Assembly (NCBI GenBank): GCA_026645935.1
Contig: JAPKMP010000003.1
Span: 124,001-188,000 of the forward strand
Reading direction: 5' to 3'
DNA length: 64,000 bases
Origin: Candidatus Villigracilaceae bacterium
GTDB taxonomy: Bacteria > Chloroflexota > Anaerolineae > Anaerolineales > Villigracilaceae
Under the pieces are notes generated by a model. It worked only from the letters and a program-made list of their open reading frames with translations. It ran no database searches and had not been told where the DNA came from. Positions 62,700 through 64,000 of this stretch are shown piece by piece; position 1 is the first letter of the stretch; each line of letters begins with the position of its first letter. The translations under genes and the position numbers were made by a program.

Positions 62700-64000
62700 T
62701 TATCCGTCCTTGCGGTGAAGGTCCGGCTTGCGAATGAGAAAATACATGAAAAGCCCCGCCAAGCCGGCACTAAAGCCAAGCCATTGATAGCGCAAGCGGA
62801 TTCGAGCCGGATATTCGAGTTCGTATGTTCTGCCGTTTGTCTCCGGGTCGCTGTTGTCGGATGCGGAGAAAAACAGGAATTTTTCCTTCAAGATGTAACT
62901 GCCCCTTCCCAGTTCGATGATGAACGACTGACTTTCATGCGGCTGGTAGAGCAGAACCCCGTCTTCATACAGGTAGGTAGGGTAATCCCTGTAGTTCGTG
63001 TCGCTGATTCGGCTGTCACCTGTGTTGTATGCGTACATAAATCCGTCACGGTGCTGGACCTTTTCCGGCTCGATGATTCTCCGCTCCCATGCAAGCGGGA
63101 CGAGCCCGGTCATGTGCAAAATCATCAACAAACCGCAAGCCATCAAAACAGCCGACACAATGCCCAATGGCATTTTTCGGGTGGAGAGTCTCCAGAATCC
63201 TATCATCGATACAAAGAGAATGCCGAAGACAAGCCACAATCCTCCCGAGCGGAGAGACCGAATGAACACTTGCGCCGAAGCCGATAATGGACCCGAATCC
63301 ACAACCTGATATTCAGGTTGTGGCGCGGTGTAGAAACCGGGATATTGCGGTTCCTCCACACACCAGGTATAAACCCCCGCCTTTGGTATCCCTTTTGTGA
63401 TCACAAAACTACTCACAGCCAAAGGCGGCGTATCGAAATCATCAAGTACCATCCTTGGTATTGTGATGGTCGTTCCCGGTTCCAGTTGAAGCACCATCTC
63501 CTTTTCTTCCGGGGTCAATTGCTGTTCAGGGTTGACGAGCTTTCCATAAAACCGGAGCCGGTCGAGATTGGGAACAATCGAATTTTCTTTTTCAGACGCA
63601 AGCGTAATGCTCGACCCTCCTGCAATCACAAACACAAGTTTTTGCCCGCCAACCCCGCAATCGATGACCGGGTTGGGCTTGGGAGGCTGTCCCGTCATTT
63701 TTATCAAAACTGGCAGGATGAAAGAGGAGGCAAGGATGATCACGCTCAACACCAATGGGATGGAAAACCCCGCCTCATTCCCCGCCGAAAGCTTCGCTCC
63801 CGGCAGGAATTTTCCCGGTAAAGCGACTCCCATCGCGACAATGTAACAGGTCATCGGAATGGTTGCGGCATAGGCACGCATTTGGGTCGAATCGGCCGGC
63901 GGGACCAACGCCACCGAAAACAAGATGCCGAGGAAAAAAACAAACGAGATACTATACTCCGATTTCTGCCGGTGTATGAGCCCGGAAATCAGACCGGTGA
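62700..64000 (-). CDS. Membrane protein, 5' part beyond window
   Basis: The frame is open to the right edge, so the N-terminus is missing; at least 433 residues are present. Hydrophobic segments occur near the start (IPMTCYIVAMGVALPG, IPLVLSVIILASSFILPVLI) and the C-terminal third (WLVFGILFVSMIGFW, GIVSAVLMACGLLMIL, and a last one by FSAGLAGLFMYFLI). Between them is a long outside domain (about 100-230) with Ser/Val/Thr-rich strands. The tail is basic (RKPDLHRKDG). I do not recognise the family. It could be a further glycan-linked membrane transferase. Confidence 0.6.
   Translation of the reverse strand, partial: TGLISGLIHRQKSEYSISFVFFLGILFSVALVPPADSTQMRAYAATIPMTCYIVAMGVALPGKFLPGAKLSAGNEAGFSIPLVLSVIILASSFILPVLIKMTGQPPKPNPVIDCGVGGQKLVFVIAGGSSITLASEKENSIVPNLDRLRFYGKLVNPEQQLTPEEKEMVLQLEPGTTITIPRMVLDDFDTPPLAVSSFVITKGIPKAGVYTWCVEEPQYPGFYTAPQPEYQVVDSGPLSASAQVFIRSLRSGGLWLVFGILFVSMIGFWRLSTRKMPLGIVSAVLMACGLLMILHMTGLVPLAWERRIIEPEKVQHRDGFMYAYNTGDSRISDTNYRDYPTYLYEDGVLLYQPHESQSFIIELGRGSYILKEKFLFFSASDNSDPETNGRTYELEYPARIRLRYQWLGFSAGLAGLFMYFLIRKPDLHRKDG

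Noticed and set aside
63921-63923. TTG near 63923 as the start of the last minus-strand gene
   Set aside because: The frame continues without a stop to the window edge and the extra residues are hydrophobic, so the gene is 5'-truncated.

Overview
The window is one large surface-glycan biosynthesis locus of about 60 kb. It begins at the 3' end of a hydrogenase-maturation gene (hypE) and runs off the right edge inside a membrane-protein gene. Gene density is very high, with many 1-14 base overlaps, and GC is moderate with an AT-rich patch at roughly 15.5-19.7 kb. There is no tRNA, rRNA, CRISPR array, transposase or phage gene. The Wzm/Wzt-type exporter, two nonulosonic acid gene sets, many GT-C membrane glycosyltransferases and many gene-end palindromic repeats suggest an environmental bacterium. 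My best guess is an Anaerolineae-like Chloroflexota, but this is an inference from gene style and repeat types, not something the sequence proves.

Layout. 0-1 kb: hypE. 1-10.6 kb: membrane glycosyltransferases, gmd (GDP-mannose 4,6-dehydratase), a polyprenyl-phosphate glycosyltransferase, a flippase-like protein and a GT4. 10.7 kb: a MarR-like regulator with a plausible promoter. 11.2-13.8 kb: wlbA/wbpD/wbpE-like genes for a 2,3-diacetamido uronic acid. 13.8-16 kb: ABC exporter (Wzm, and Wzt with a C-terminal carbohydrate-binding domain). 16-23.6 kb: methyltransferases (three FkbM type), a GT2 and two related GT-B proteins. 23.6-28.9 kb: neuB, aldehyde dehydrogenase, neuA and transketolase. 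28.9-38.1 kb: a third GT-B protein, a sulfotransferase, methyltransferases and several GT2/GT4 enzymes. 38.1-46.5 kb: a GDP-rhamnose reductase-like gene, legB-like and legX-like genes, a GT4, an AsnB-like amidotransferase, and the hisH/hisF/wbpG-type trio that makes acetamidino groups. 46.5-51.25 kb, minus strand: a legionaminic-acid-type set (NeuC-like, NeuB-like, SDR, CMP-synthetase, Gfo/Idh). 51.5-59.7 kb: GT4s, a UDP-GlcNAc 2-epimerase-like gene, a methyltransferase and two membrane proteins. 59.8-64 kb, minus strand: methyltransferases, a methyltransferase-GT2 fusion and a truncated membrane protein.

How it fits together. Nucleotide sugars are made in the cytoplasm: GDP-D-rhamnose by Gmd plus Rmd; a UDP-diacetamido-uronate, possibly with an acetamidino group; and one or two CMP-nonulosonates. 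GT2, GT4 and GT-B enzymes assemble the glycan, which is methylated and probably sulfated. Wzm/Wzt exports it, and GT-C enzymes fed by polyprenyl-phosphate sugars may add sugars outside the membrane. Several expected steps are absent (WbpA, LegC, LegH) and must be elsewhere or replaced.

Most notable: a neuB-ALDH-neuA-transketolase operon that fits no nonulosonate pathway I can name; a HisF paralogue that has lost the first catalytic Asp; a palindromic repeat inserted in frame in a coding sequence; and at least nine hairpin repeats sitting at or within about 12 bases of stop codons.
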